Shown: positions 1-13,089 of the stretch, in pieces
How positions within the stretch are numbered: position 1 is the stretch's first letter
Layout: every line of letters begins with the position of its first letter
NCBI GenBank assembly: GCA_028023455.1
Contig: JAQFVV010012513.1
Coordinates: 2,054,001-2,118,000 of the forward strand
Direction: 5' to 3'
DNA length: 64,000 nt
Origin: Epiperipatus broadwayi
Taxonomy: Eukaryota > Onychophora > Udeonychophora > Euonychophora > Peripatidae
Notes under the pieces: generated by a model
Seen by the model: the letters and a program-made list of their open reading frames with translations, nothing else
What the model was told of the DNA's origin: nothing
The model's database searches: none
Program-made: the position numbers and the translations under genes

Positions 1-1696
1 GAATATACTACCAAGTGATCTAATATTAGAAACATTTATACATTTTTCAGTTTTGGATGATAGCTTAATAATATAAGAGGGAAGACACCAGAAGAAAAGG
101 CTCAGATTCAGTTTCAAACTTCAATGATTCTCACAAATGAAAGACATACACTTGGCAGGATAGGGACTTATTAATCTTAATCATCTGGTATCTATTACTT
201 AATAAAGATTACGTGATGGGCATAGGAGTGGTAAAGAAGCATTTATGCAGCTAAAGCAGCTAAATGTATGCTAGTCACATGATATGTTGAAATCTACTAG
301 TACATAATTCATGTTTGGATGATGAGTGATGTTGAGTTTGTGAAATAATTGTCTTGGGAAAACTATTTGTTTTTATTTTACATGGCATAAAAGATTAATG
401 GAAATTTTATTGTTTAGTTAGTTTAAATTTTGCTTATAAATTAGTCATTCTTCATGATTTGGTGCTATGATAGGATATCAGATTCTGAAATCAAGCTCCA
501 TGGATCATGTATTAGCTCAGCTCTGTCCCTTCTAGCATTCAAACTTTTTTTAAACTGTCAAGTAATCATTAAATTATGATTATCAGTTGTGGATATTTTC
601 CAGATCTCAGGTCAAGTCTGGCCTCAAAGGCCCTCAATCTGTCCCTCAGGTATTTTCACAATCATTTATAAAATGGACCTATACAAAACTTCTATTTAAT
701 CAGACACACAGTGCCATGAAAATACTAAATTAAGAGTTAAGTAAAGTAAAATATCTAATTTTGTAACTACATCTTTCTCTTGTCATCCTTTATAATAAAT
801 CTACTTTATTGTATCAGGGGCAAACTAATTCAATTTTTGATCAAATATAATAAGCTAATTTTTAATTCGATAATTTTGTATGGCCCTTGAATGAGATTAT
901 AAATATCTAAATGGTCCTTGGTGTAAAAAGCTTCCCCATCTCTGATTTTTATAATCAAATGTTTAAATATTTAACAGTACTTAACAGTTATGTAATTGAA
1001 ACATCATGTGGGAAATACGTATTTGTTGTAATATTTTCATAATCTAATATTAATTGTTAATTGCCTTTAGAAATATAAAACTTTTTAAAACTTTTGAAAT
1101 ACAACCAATTATTAGTAATAGCAGGCAGATTAGCATGTTACATAGAAGACAACCTAGTGTGAGTGTTTGGAAATCACTCATTAACTATGCCTTTAAGAAT
1201 AAGTGCCAAAAATCTGGAGAACCCTCATAAATAAATATATGACAACTTACTGATTGTTGCTTTTGAGAAAATATCATCTAGTTGTTTAGATTATAAGCTT
1301 AGAATTCAGTATTCATGAATTTAAAAGTTAAGGTTTGATTTCTATGCCAGTTCTGTCTCTAAGTAGATTATCTACATCTAATGAAGAGAGAATAATAAGA
1401 ATAATACAATTCGAAATTTTGTGTTATGTTCTATGGTATGTGCTGTTATTAACAGATTAGGGTATTTGACAAAATAAAATAAATTTTGATTTTTTTAAAA
1501 ACAGAATTAACAATTAGATGGTGGAAATAGTTCAACAAATAATTATTATTAACATAATAACATCATAAACTTCTAAGAAAACAGCTTATGCATATGATAA
1601 ACTATTCATTTTAAAAATTAAACTTATTTTAAAATAATAAAATACAGGATGTCATGTTAAACATGCATACCTTTTATTGTTTTATTATATTTAGTT
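1..1696. other. A+T-rich non-coding stretch
   Basis: I see no gene here: stops are dense in all frames and no family motif could be read. A short stretch near 293-325 (ctagtacataattcatgttt and following bases) resembles the unit duplicated at 22.5-22.9 kb, so at least part is probably an old dispersed repeat. Confidence 0.5.
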
Positions 1697-1699
1697 ATA

Positions 1700-2097
1700 C
1701 ATAATCATAATCGCCCTAACTTCACAACCCAATCACACTAGCACTAGACAAGAAAATAAACTCTAAAACACTACCAATGGTTTCATTGCTGAGGCAGACT
1801 TATCAAGTGTAAAGGACTACAAAACAACATATTTAAACAAAACATTACTCCCATTTACTTTACATACACCCTTAATATTAAAATAACTTTTAAATAATTT
1901 AACAGCTTCAGAGTCATTAAGAGTGTATGGGAAGTATGTGGAATTGTGGGTAATGTTTTAGCTTAAATATGTTGTTCTTTTGTAGTTCTTTACACTTGAG
2001 AAGTTGTCTTGGTAACAGTAAAACATTGGTTGTGTTTTAGAGTTTATTTTCTTTGCTAGTCTGGTTGAGTTGTGAATTTGGGATAATTTTGAATATG
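1700..2097. mobile_element. Foldback / MITE-like element, about 400 bp
   Basis: Two long imperfect inverted arms (about 1700-1870 and 1925-2097) face each other over a short centre. The left arm begins cataatcataatcgccctaa; the reverse complement of the right arm begins catattcaaaattatcccaa, and both continue through shared blocks such as gaaaataaactctaaaacac and atcaagtgtaaag/ctcaagtgtaaag. A TA dinucleotide flanks each end, compatible with a TA target duplication of the Tc1/mariner type. No coding capacity, so it would be non-autonomous. Arms differ by many substitutions and small indels, suggesting an old insertion. Confidence 0.75.
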
Positions 2098-2100
2098 TAT

Positions 2101-3887
2101 TGACTAGTTTAGTTTCATTCTTCTAATGTTTAGTTATGCATATCTATTTTCTCACAATAATAAAAACTGGAATCTAATTTTAAAGTTAATTTGAATATTG
2201 ACTTATTTGTTACTGACTATGTTTCAAGAAATGTAATCTTGGTGATGTGAACATTTTCAGTACTTTGTTTTCTGCAGATTCGCTTAGATTAAATTAATTT
2301 TAGTAGAAGCTAAGTATTAACTAAAGATTATTGGATGCATTTAACTAAAATAAAAATTTATTACAAATGTGAGTTAAGAAATTTGTTAATAATGAATAAG
2401 TAAAAAAAATGTTTTACATCAATTAATATTTGTTACCATTATTGACAATCTGTGAATGTAAAAAAATTTTTTTTAAAAAAAAAAGGTTAAAAGTAAATTA
2501 AATTTTATTAACTAATTTCAAGTGTTTTATTGCAGTGAGCTGTTATTTGGAAAATTGAATTTCTTTAGTTTTTAATTTATTTTCATAGTGTATGTTCAAA
2601 TTTTGAAGTAGGTGTCTTTCCAACTGTTTAGCATTCGTATTTTTTTTGTACTTATTATAGACTTTCTACGTTTTAAAAAGCAAAAAATAAAAGCTTTTTT
2701 ATTGTATAATTCAAAATTATAATTATATATTTTTTTATTCATTAGTTAATATATTTACATTTTGTACAGATATTATTTATAAACATATTTCGCTGTTGTG
2801 CAAAATAAATTAGGGCTTTGATATTTGTTCTATATGCACTTTGTTGTAATAGATGTATTTTTTAATATAATAATTATTCTAAGAGACACCAAATTATTTT
2901 CTAAAGTTAGCGTCCATCAGAGTCAAACAAAAAATTTCCATATGCAATATTTACTTTGACACCTGATTTTTAACGCAACAACTTCCGACACACTAACATG
3001 CTACCACCAATTATCAGAAGCACTACTAAGAATAACATTGTTTTGCTTATTTTTTGCAAAAATATAACATATATTATTAAATGTATTTCCATATACCAGT
3101 AATTTTAAGATTATTACAGGTTCTATTTTTATCCTAAGTATAATCTTTATTTTTCTGAAATGTCTTCTGATATTTAAATACCTATTTTAGTTCTGTTCTG
3201 CAAACTACTCTGATAAATTAATCTCTACAGGACTAACGAACTTAATCTGAAAAAGAACCTTTAATTTTATCATTCTAATAATTTGAACAAGTTTGTAAAT
3301 AAATTATAGCTTACAAAACGTACGATGCTAAAAATATAATCTTTATTATACAGTATATAAATTAAAAATATAATCTTATTCACAGAAAAACAAAACATTA
3401 CTGTGATAATTTGCAAGCCCGATTCTCAAAGAATAGTCCAATATAGAAATACAACTAAAACACCATCATCACAAACCTTCAAGAAACCACAATTATTCCC
3501 AATAATTTTGCAAATAATGTCTCTTTCTTATATCAATGTCAATCCAGTTATGAAATAAAAATATATTTTAATTATCTGCTAAATACTTTGGCATCGATAT
3601 AATAAAATGGGTGATATTTACAAGTTTGTTGCAAATGTTTCTCTAAGATCTTGATCTGGGAATGAATGTAGTAATGTTTTTGGACCTAGTTATCTTATGA
3701 CTAAATTTGATTTTAACATATATGCAACTTGCAGTATGAATAGAGTTTGAAGCAAAATTATATTATTTTCTATCATAATTATGTTTTTAAATTGCTAATA
3801 ATTATTATTTATTTTAGATTAATTCACTGTTATAGAGTTAATACAATATATATTATTTCTACATGTTAGGCACACTAAATATGAAAA
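2101..3887. other. A+T-rich non-coding stretch
   Basis: Homopolymeric A and T runs and no readable protein motif in either strand. Nothing assignable seen. Confidence 0.5.
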
Positions 3888-4030
3888 GCTTCAGAATAGA
3901 TGTATCTTAAAACTTGAGCTAAGTGTTTTCCATATATTAATTGTAATATCATACTCATAGTAGTGATTATAATATCATAATTAAGATATCAAAAGTGCTT
4001 AGCTCAAGTTTTGAGATACTACTCTGAAAC
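3888..4030. repeat. Short palindromic element (about 140 bp hairpin)
   Basis: The left arm (tcagaatagatgtatcttaa then aacttgagctaag) is matched by the reverse complement of the right arm (tcagagtagtatctcaaaac then ttgagctaag), and similarity continues to the centre near 3957. The whole unit can fold into one long hairpin and resembles a small MITE. No coding capacity. Confidence 0.7.
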
Positions 4031-4219
4031 TGTTTTTATTTAGTATATCTACCACTTGGAATTAGTTACAGTTCATCTAAGAAATTTTATCAACTTATGT
4101 ATATTACAACAATAAATTTAATATATATGAGTATTTAACACTTACTTATTTTTCAATATTTTTTTTTTCATCAGTAAAAAAAAATTCTATCAACATGAGA
4201 AAGATATGACATATTACAT

Positions 4220-7115
4220 GATTAGGTAGTTAGCAACATGTTCCTCGGGTTTAAGTATAAAATTATTTAATTAATTGGTAAAATAGTATTTAATTTTTCT
4301 ATGCATTCTATTTATATTAAAAATGGGTCTGAAATTAGTTAAATATTTTATTTCTCTTTCCATATCATAATATAAATATTCTAAACAATTTTTAACATAA
4401 TTATCAACCCTTTTTATTAATAATATGCTTATTTTGATATGTATTATAAATTTTAATTGTTACATGTTCATTTACCATTGTCAAACTCCCTCCACTCACA
4501 ACTTTGATGCCATCCATTTTAGATAAATACACTAATGATTATTACTAATCATTTTCAACACTAGGGATTATCTCTAGCACAGATATAATAAACTTTAAAT
4601 CTCAGTTAAATATTAATATATCTGATTTTTTAAATTTACACACACAGAGTTATTCACCTTTCTCTGTCCTGTAATGTTGACAGAAAAGAGAGAAAAATAT
4701 AAAATCAGATAAATAATTCTGTTTATTCTCTTTCTTCAATAATTTTAATTAATTACCAGTTGTTTTTAATTTTTTTTTTTAAAAGGACTAAGATAAAATA
4801 TTTTTTTAAATTAATTTTTACTTTAAAAAAGAAAGTTTTGTTTTCAATAGTATTTTTTTTTAAAAAAAATAAGATTTTAATTCTTTTGGTAAATTTTATT
4901 TTTAATTAATCAGAGTTGTTTTTTTCTTTTCTATTTATCTCTCTTCAATGAAAAATTCAACTCAGTATAATTAACTGATTATCTTGTTTTCATTTTGCTA
5001 TAAAACTTTTTTTTAATTATAAAGTAATGTCAAGGATTTTATGATATTAATTTAAGTTCTTGACTTGTTTTTAACGTCAAAGTTAAGAAGAGAAATAACT
5101 GAACAATTATATTTATAAAAAATTATCTAGTTGGTTGTTATAAAAATGATCATATTGAAGTTATATTGTGATTGGCTTGTAAGGAAGCTTGTTCTAAAAT
5201 ATAATAGGCATGTAAAAAAATCAGAAGACCCTAATGGTCTGGTAAATAGAGATTCCTAACAGAGTTGAAGGGAGAGCAGTCAAAATTTAAATCCCACTGC
5301 TAAAAAAATTGAAAAAGCAGGTCTTAACCAAGATATTGCATAGAATAATAGAAGTTTTAGCCAAGCTATTAGCATACTATCATTAGTTTGTCATAATATG
5401 GTTTCTGCAATGAAAATCATGTGCTAAAATCAGCTAAAATTACCATCATCTTCCTCCAAGTAACCTGCTTTTACTGAAATAAAAATATAGAGGTGAAGAA
5501 GTTAATCACTAAAGTAATCTTCAACCTTGTCTGTCATCAAGGACATGAGTCTCTGTCTGGGTCTCACTTGGGAAATTTATTTTAAAAATGGATAAAACTG
5601 CTGTTGTTAACCTGGAAATACAATACTGCACACCAAAAATTAATCATCACATGATCATTATCTCACACTAGCACATAATTGCTATTAAACAAGACAAAAC
5701 TCTCCATACAATAGTGCCACCCTGTGCTAACCAGAGTAATCAATGGATTCCAGAAGGCTTGTTCATATATAGAAACCTTCAATAAAAAAACCCAATTGGA
5801 AAATGTGGAAATTATAATTGGCAAGAATTCCACAGAAAGAAAATTAAACCAGGTTCAAATGTATTTTTGTGTGCACATTATATCTTTATTAATAATATTT
5901 TTATATAAAAATATTTTTTGTAAAAATTGATAATTTTAAATATTTTCATTAAGTAAATGTTTTCAAATTATAAAATATATATACTTTTTGATCCATACAA
6001 TTTTTTCTTAAAAATTCTAAAGTTTTTTTTATAGAAAATTTAATTTTTTTTAAACATTAATTTTTTTTGTGTGTGTAACATTATTTTTTCCTCCTACAAA
6101 CTCAACAAAAGGTTAATTAAACTAAATCAAAGATTGTTACCTTTGAAGTTGAAAATGTTGTTTTTCCAACTCTTAGTTATTTTAAAATAATTTAATTAAT
6201 TAAAGTTAATCTATGAATAGAAATCAACTGAATGATTATATTTTTTATGAAAATATTGTTTTTGATTAATGTTTAAAATTGCATACCATCATTACATTTT
6301 TTTGTTTATTGTTAATCTATTATTTATTAAATAATTGGTTTAAAAATATTTTTAAATTTTAATTTCTTTATTCCATCCAATTCCTGTTTCATAACTTGCA
6401 ATGTGTGTGACTTTATTTCATGACAGCTTAATGTTCTAACATTTTAAAAAATAATTCCAATAAAACTATTTAGTTATTATACATAGAATATAGAGATTAT
6501 TTGATGTATATTAAGCTCCTTTATTTATTTACTTCTTCCTCACAGTAATAATGTGTAGAGTTCTTGCTTTTTGAGCTACATGTGTACATAAGTTATATGG
6601 AGTATGATTTATGTTAGTGTGTTATCGATATCCATATGATGGTAATCTTGGTTGAAGCAATGGGAATAATGATACTAAGTTGCCAAAGAATGGTTGATGA
6701 TGAGGATGTTTATATTATTTCAATATTATTTGATTTATGGTTGTATTTCAATGGAGTAGCACCTAAGAATTTGCATCTATATAATTATTGTTTGAATTTC
6801 TGCCCTAGGTTTGGCAGTGGCTAAATAATTAGCCTGGTCTATAGTGGACCCATTTTAAATCCAGTCACAAGATTGTCTGTTGATTTATTATATTGGTGAT
6901 CATTCCTGACAAAGGATGATTGTTATTACTTTTTGCTTAATGCTGTTAGAACTTATAGATAGTCTTAGTTCTGTGTTGAATCTCTTGTGCTCATTATATT
7001 CATTATTGTTTCTGTTATATTTAATTTTATATTTTGTTTATTTGGAGATGGTGATGGTTTCACATATCTTGTATTCTAACTTTTAAACTTATATTTTTGA
7101 ATTGTTATAATTGGT
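4220..7115. repeat. Copy A of a ~2.9-kb duplicated segment
   Basis: This segment aligns collinearly and in the same orientation with 10400-15165. Anchors include 4266-4300 with 10446-10480, 4905-4920 with 11435-11450, 5040-5150 with 11570-11690 (including aactgaacaattatatttat), 5520-5650 with 12050-12170, 6400-6430 with 12823-12853, 6725-6765 with 14765-14805 and 6800-6890 with 14850-14930. By eye the copies are substantially diverged. No open reading frame is shared, so the unit is either a segmental duplication of non-coding DNA or two copies of an unrecognised large repeat. Copy A carries about 220 bp near 4460-4680 that copy B lacks. Confidence 0.75.
5641..5775 (+). mobile_element. Partial copy of the CATCACATGATCACC foldback family
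   Basis: Contains the terminal motif (catcacatgatcattatctc) followed by the inner-arm sequence aaaactctccatacaatagt, gccaccctgtgctaaccaga and gtaatcaatggattccagaa. Only a left arm is present; it fades after about 5775. The corresponding place in copy B (near 12185) keeps catgatca directly joined to the downstream flank, so B has lost it or A gained it. Confidence 0.65.
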
Positions 7116-8320
7116 AATTGGCATGGGGCCTGATGATGATCAGGCTGAGGTTGTCAATGACAACATAACTTGAATCTCAGAAAGACTCCTGAAAAAAATC
7201 TGTATTTTGATGTAGAATTGATTTAAAACATATTACTGCAAAATGTGACATGAGTGTAGAGACGGGTTGTTAGAATTTTATTATAAATTATAAAATAGAA
7301 GTATTAATGTTTATTTAAGGTATTCACATTTCAAGTTGAGCAGAAAATTTAAGCATGATTTTGGAGATTGGATTGAGTTTTGACTATAGTAATTTGTTTA
7401 GATATATTTTCAGTTTTGATGATGGATGGAGGATTTTGTGTTTGGTTTGAGGGTGCAATGTTGTCATGCATCTCCTTTAAGTGCTCTTTTTTAGGGATTC
7501 CCACAATACAGTTTTGGAATCTTATATTTTTATTGTTTATTACCACCCAGTTAATAAAGTCCTGTCATGATCCCCAACTTGTAAGTCTCCAAGAAAAGTA
7601 GAAAGGCATAGATATGTCCTTTGCAACCATTAAGACTCAAAGGAGCATAGCTTTGAAAATATGCATTATTTTGGGTTGGAGTAGTTTATAGTATCTAAAA
7701 ACCATTGGGTGTTTATGCTGCATTGTATACTTATAATTCAGTGACCAGATTCTGTATATATGCCAGGATTGCAGGTCACTATTCAATCTTTTTATGCCAC
7801 ATTTTCATCAGATCTCTAAGAAAGGTTTTGATAAATGATTCTTGGCATGAACTTAGTTTTTGTACATATATATGTTCTTATGATAAAAATAGAAGGGTAA
7901 TGAAAATCAGTCAAATACATATGATTGGATAGAATTAGTAGAATTAGGGAATAAGGCAGGGAAAATAAATTGATGAAATAAAGCTAGGTTTTGAAACAAT
8001 AAGGTTTATAGAAAAGCAAATTATGGGTATAGTAATAGTAGTAGTGTTAGACAAGGTGAAATAGGGTTACATGTAAGCACAGGTGATTTTAACATGCTTT
8101 ATGAGTTTTAGAAGTTCATTATTATATTTATTGTGTAAAAGTAACTTATTATAATTTATAGAAGATTAAAAGTGATTTATGTAAACACATATGCTGACAA
8201 GGGGAAAATTAAAATAGATGTAGAGAACCTGATCACAAAGAAAAAGATCAACAACCAATGTAAGATACTCAGAGACTAGAGGATATGTGCATGTTATCCC
8301 AATTGTTAGAAATGTTAAAC
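7116..8320. other. Non-coding stretch between duplicated segment and gag relic
   Basis: No recognisable gene. The purine-rich sequence from about 7930 onward leads into the gag relic and may be the 5' untranslated part of the same LTR element, but no LTR pair or primer-binding site could be identified. Confidence 0.4.
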
Positions 8321-8329
8321 AAATAAAAA

Positions 8330-9450
8330 TAAATGAACAAAGAGAAGAAGATAATAAAAAGAGAGATGAACTAAGAAAAGCAGATAATAAAAAAAAAGAA
8401 CAAAGAGAAAAAGGTAATAAACAAAGGGAAGAAAATTATAATAAACGAAAAGAAGAAAGATAAAAGTATAATAAAAAAGAACAAATTTCAAATGCTGTTA
8501 TAGAAATCAGATGAAAACAGTAAAAATATGGATACTGAAACAGCAGTCTAAATTTAAAAAATTAGAGAAGTTCTGAATAAAGTGAGAAAATGAAATGAAA
8601 CAATGAAGAACAAGATGTAAAAATAAAACAGATACAAGAAATGATAATAAAATAGGCCATGTTCAGGAGGCAATAAAATCTATAAATAATAAAAGTCAAA
8701 AAGCTCAAAATCTGTACAAGAACAAATAGTGACCTGGCTAATATAAACCAAGTACTGGGAATTGCAAACCAATTCTGTAAAATAAGGGCTTTTTCAGGAA
8801 ATGCTGGTGAGATACCCATTAAATTTATTGAAACTCTGGAAAGATAATGCAAATTTATACCATGATTGAAGAGACAAAGCTAGCAATAGTTTTTTGTCAT
8901 CTTCAAGGTTCATCACAGGCATGGTGAGACTAATTATTTATTCACCCTTATAATTCTATTGAGTTTAAGCAAGTATTGAAGTGCTACTGCAGTGAGGATT
9001 ACCAATAATAGATTAAACATAAAATACCCCAAGAGAATGTCCTCTTAGTGAACCCCACATTCCATTTTTTAGAAATCAAGTAGCAAAATAGAGTGCTCAC
9101 TACAGATCCTCTCTCAAGTTTACGAATAATAAGAATATTAAAATCCAGCCTCCCAAGCCATATTGAAATGATGTTAATTGGAACAGACAGGTATACAATT
9201 GAGCAAGTGGCTGAACTAATAAATGCATTTGATGGCAGCAAGCCTGCACATGCTGAAAAGAAAAAGGAATACAACCAGCCAACTGAATCAGTATATAGAA
9301 GAGATAACAATCTACATATAAATTTTAGTCAATATGGGAAGTGAAAAATCAGGCCACCATGATACTAACAAGACAGAACAGATGAGCAGCCACTATGAAA
9401 GAAAAGAAAGTAAAAAAGATAAATAGGTAGTGTCAATAGTTCTACCCGAA
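8330..9450 (+). pseudogene. Decayed LTR-retrotransposon gag-like relic
   Basis: The region starts with a Lys/Glu/Arg-rich, coiled-coil-like purine tract (8337-8465), then after a gap reads NQVLGIANQFCKIRAF, SGNAGEIPIKFIETLER (about 8745-8850) and, in another frame, ETKLAIVFCHLQGSSQAW (about 8870-8925). That F-G...FI..LER ... KLA....L.G.A..W pattern is typical of Ty3/Gypsy- or Pao-type gag capsid domains. It continues as SLPSHIEMMLIGTDRYTIEQ (in the open frame 9093-9344), matching the gag segment that follows the capsid helices, and ends in a Lys/Glu-rich tail. Several frameshifts and stops break it. No protease, RT or integrase follows, so this is a fragment. The family call rests on motif pattern only. 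Confidence 0.5.
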
Positions 9451-10399
9451 ACTGAATAATTAAAACATCTGGAAGTGGATCAAATCTTTTACAAATAAAA
9501 TATTCAATAGGAATATTGTCCTCCTCTTTTACCAGAACACAAATAATTAGACAAACCCAAAGTAGATCACCTCTCAACACTGAGAGTTATTATAAGAGAT
9601 CTGATCATCATTCTCAGTTTCCCAAAGCAGGTTGCCATTGTGCTTCTGACCAAAGAACAAGGAAAAAAAAAAAAAAAAACAGATACTGAGGAAAGAAATA
9701 CATAATTTTCAGAAATTGGGGGTAAATGTTGTGAAGTGTGATAGCTTTGCTTTCAGTGCTGATGATGGTGAATAGGTGATTTTCTTATAGATATAGAGAT
9801 ATGGTGCATTCATGAGACCTCAAAATTTTAATCTTGGCACTATATTTGCATAAAGTTTAAAATTTTACAAATAACCCCCTCTGAGGAGCAGAGTTTTCTT
9901 TCAGTAGAATAATGTCTTGTTTACAAGACACAAAACTGTGTCATGGGTTTGGAGCCTATAAAACTCATAAAGTAAATGTGCAAGATATTCCACTTGGCCA
10001 AATTTTTGCTCATTTTTTTCCAAAGTGTCCTCTGGGTGGTAATTTGTGTTTGTGCTTAAATTAGGATAATTTATGTTGTTCATGCTGCATTGCAGACTTG
10101 TTTTCTATGATAAAGTTTTTGTTTGATTATGGTTCTAGAAAGAGGCATGCATGTATTATACCAATAATTACCCCATCTCCAGAAATAAAAACCTATATAG
10201 AAAGTGAGACAATTATTTTCGACCAAATAGCCCAACATGACAATAAATTATATCACAGCTTGTAAATCTGTGTAAATGTTAATGCTTAGCTGAGCAATAC
10301 TAACATAAATTTTGGTTGTAATAAAACAAAATTGACTGAATCAAACTAAAAATATCAAGAAAGGTGTTCAACTTAATTTCATTCACCATATAAGCTGCA
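9451..10399. other. Non-coding stretch after the gag relic
   Basis: Contains an A-run near 9661-9679 and otherwise no readable motif. It could include degraded parts of the LTR element upstream, but I cannot demonstrate it. Confidence 0.4.
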
Positions 10400-10888
10400 T
10401 TAAAAATTATTGGATAGTTGGCTACATGTTTCTTAAGTTTATGCATACAATTATTTATTTAATAGATAAAATAGTATTTAATTTTCCATAGCATATGTTT
10501 TTATAATAATAATGATGGATCTGAAAAGAGTTAAATATTTTATTTTTTACCCAAACGACAGTAGAAACATTCTAGACATTTTTCTTAACATAATTATCTA
10601 GCCCTTTTTTAATTATAATATGCAAATTTTGATATGTATTATAAATTTTAAATGTTGGCAGAAGAGAGAAAAAAAAGTGAAATCAGATAAATATATTTTT
10701 GTTCTCACTCTTCAATAATTTTATTTAATTACCAATTGTTTTAACTAATTGTTTTTAAAAAAATTTACTACAACAAAATATTGTTTTTGTAAATTATGTA
10801 ACAGTTATTAATTTTAGCCTTAAAAATGAAATTTAAGTTTTGTTCTTAATAGCATTTTTTTTTTTAAAAAAAAAAGATTTTAATCCTT

Positions 10889-11409
10889 CATATGATCACC
10901 ATTTCTTATGCTTGCTCATAACCATTATTAAAACAGGCAAAACTCTCCATATAGTAGTGCCACTCAGTGCAAGCAAGAATAATCAATGATGCCACAAGGC
11001 TTGTGCATAAAATCCCTATCTAGTGCCTACTCAATATCTCCAGAATAGTTTCTAGCTTGTGGCATTCATCAGTGAGGAGTCTTGGATCTGAGAGCACTGC
11101 ACCTATATCTCAAAATCTAATGCAAAAGCTTGAATTGAAAACATTATTGTTTTCATTTTGGACTCAAAAGCTTTAGTTAGTTAATAGGGTAAAACATCAC
11201 TGCTGGGGGGTTGCATTAGATCTTAAGATCTAGGTGCAGTGCTCTCAGATCCTAGGCTCCTCACTGATGAAAGCCACAAGCTAAAAACTAGTCTGGGGAT
11301 ATTTGATGAGTAGGCTCTAGATAGGGATTTTATGCACAAGCCTTCTGGCATCATTGATTATTCTGACTTGCAGTCAGTGGCACTACTGTATGGAGAGTTT
11401 TGCTTATTC
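10889..11409. mobile_element. Complete foldback MITE with 8-bp target duplication
   Basis: Flanked by taatcctt at 10881-10888 and 11410-11417. The pre-insertion sequence is visible in copy A at 4875-4895 (gattttaattcttttggtaa). The element is two long inverted arms: left 10930-11130 (gcaaaactctccatatagta, catcagtgaggagtcttgga) and right 11215-11403, its reverse complement. The left end carries about 40 bp more (catatgatcaccatttctta) than the right. The centre (11135-11215) is unpaired. There is no coding capacity. An 8-bp duplication is what hAT-superfamily transposases make, so a hAT source is inferred. This is the best-preserved member of a family also seen at 5641, 23098, 26972, 44341, 47216 and 47745. 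Confidence 0.85.
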
Positions 11410-13089
11410 TAATCCTTTTGATAAATTTTATTTTTAATTAATCAGAGATTGTGTTTTTTTGTTTTCTATTTACCTTCCTTGAATGCAAAAATTAAATCAA
11501 TGTTATTAATTGATTATCTCATTTACCTTTTGCAATATTTTATTTTAATTAGAAAGTAATGTCAAGAACTTTATGATGTTAATTTAAGTTCTTGACTTGC
11601 TTTTCAATGCCAAAGTTTAAGGAGAGAAATAACTGAACAATTATATTTATAAAAAATTATCTAATTGGCTGTTATAAAAAGTATCATGTTGGAAACAGAT
11701 TGTGATTGGCTTGTAAGTAAGATTGTTTTAAAAAGTAATAGGGATGTAAATAAATCAGAAGACCCAAGTGTCTAGTAAGTAGATATTTCTAACTTATCTG
11801 TTGAAAAGAGAGAAGTCATGTCTTAAATTCAATTGATAAAAAAGAAAAAATTATAAATCTTAATGAAACTATTGCATAGAAGTTCAACCAAGCTTCTAGC
11901 AGTATATGAGTTTAGTAATGAAAATGGTTTCTACAATGAAACCATGTTGTAAATTCAAATAAAAACTAGACATTATCATACTCCATATGACTTGCTTTCA
12001 CTGGAATAAAAAATGTAGAGAATTAAAAGTTAACCCCTAAAATAATCTGAAACCTACTCTGCCACCAAGAACATGAGTCTGTCTGTGTTTCACCTTTGAA
12101 ATTTATTAAAAATAAATGAATACAATTTTTCTGTTGTTAACCTAGAATTAAAATACTGCACACCAGAAAAAAGGACAAATTTTTCATGATCATATGTAGA
12201 AGCCTTCAAGAAGAAAACTTAATTGGAAAAACAGAAAGGAGAATGAAACCATGGTCAAATGTGTTGTTGGGTGCACACTGTATTTTTATTAATAGTAAAC
12301 AAACATATTTTTTATATAAAAGTAATACATTTTTTGTAAGAATTGTTAATTTAAAATATTTTTATTAAGTAAATATTTTCAAATTGTGAAATATATTTAC
12401 ATTTTAATCCATTTATATTTCTCTTTAAAATTATGAGTTTTTTTTCCAGAAAATTTAATTGTTTTTTAAAACATAATTTTTTTTGTGTGTGAAACATTAT
12501 TTTTCCCTGCTAAAAACTTAACAATACATTAATTAATCTAAATCAAAGATTGTTATCTTTGATTTTGAAAATGTTCTTTGTCTAACTCTTAGTTATTTTA
12601 AAGAAATAATTTAATATAATTAAAAGTTAATCAATGAATAAAAATCAACTGATTGATTATAATTTATATGAAAATATTTTTTGATGAAATTGTTGTTTAA
12701 AATTTCATACTATCATGTCATTTTTTTGTTTATTGTTAATCAATTAGCTATTAAATAATGGTTTTAAAATATGTTTTAGTCTTAATTTGTTTATTATATC
12801 TGATTCCTGTTTCATAAATTGTAGTGTGTGTGACTTTATTTCATGACAGCTTGCTCTAGAACAGTGTTTCCCAACCTGTGGTACGTGTACCACTGGTGGT
12901 ACGCAAGTCGCTGGTTGGTGGTACACGAAAAATAATCAATAATGGCAGACATAAAAAAAAATTAAATCATAAAAATATAGAAACGTTTTTTCCTATAATT
13001 CATAAAAATTATTTTAATTAATAATATTATACAGTAAAGTTGTTAAAATGTACAGTCGATAATGATCTTTAATGTTAATGATAAAATTG

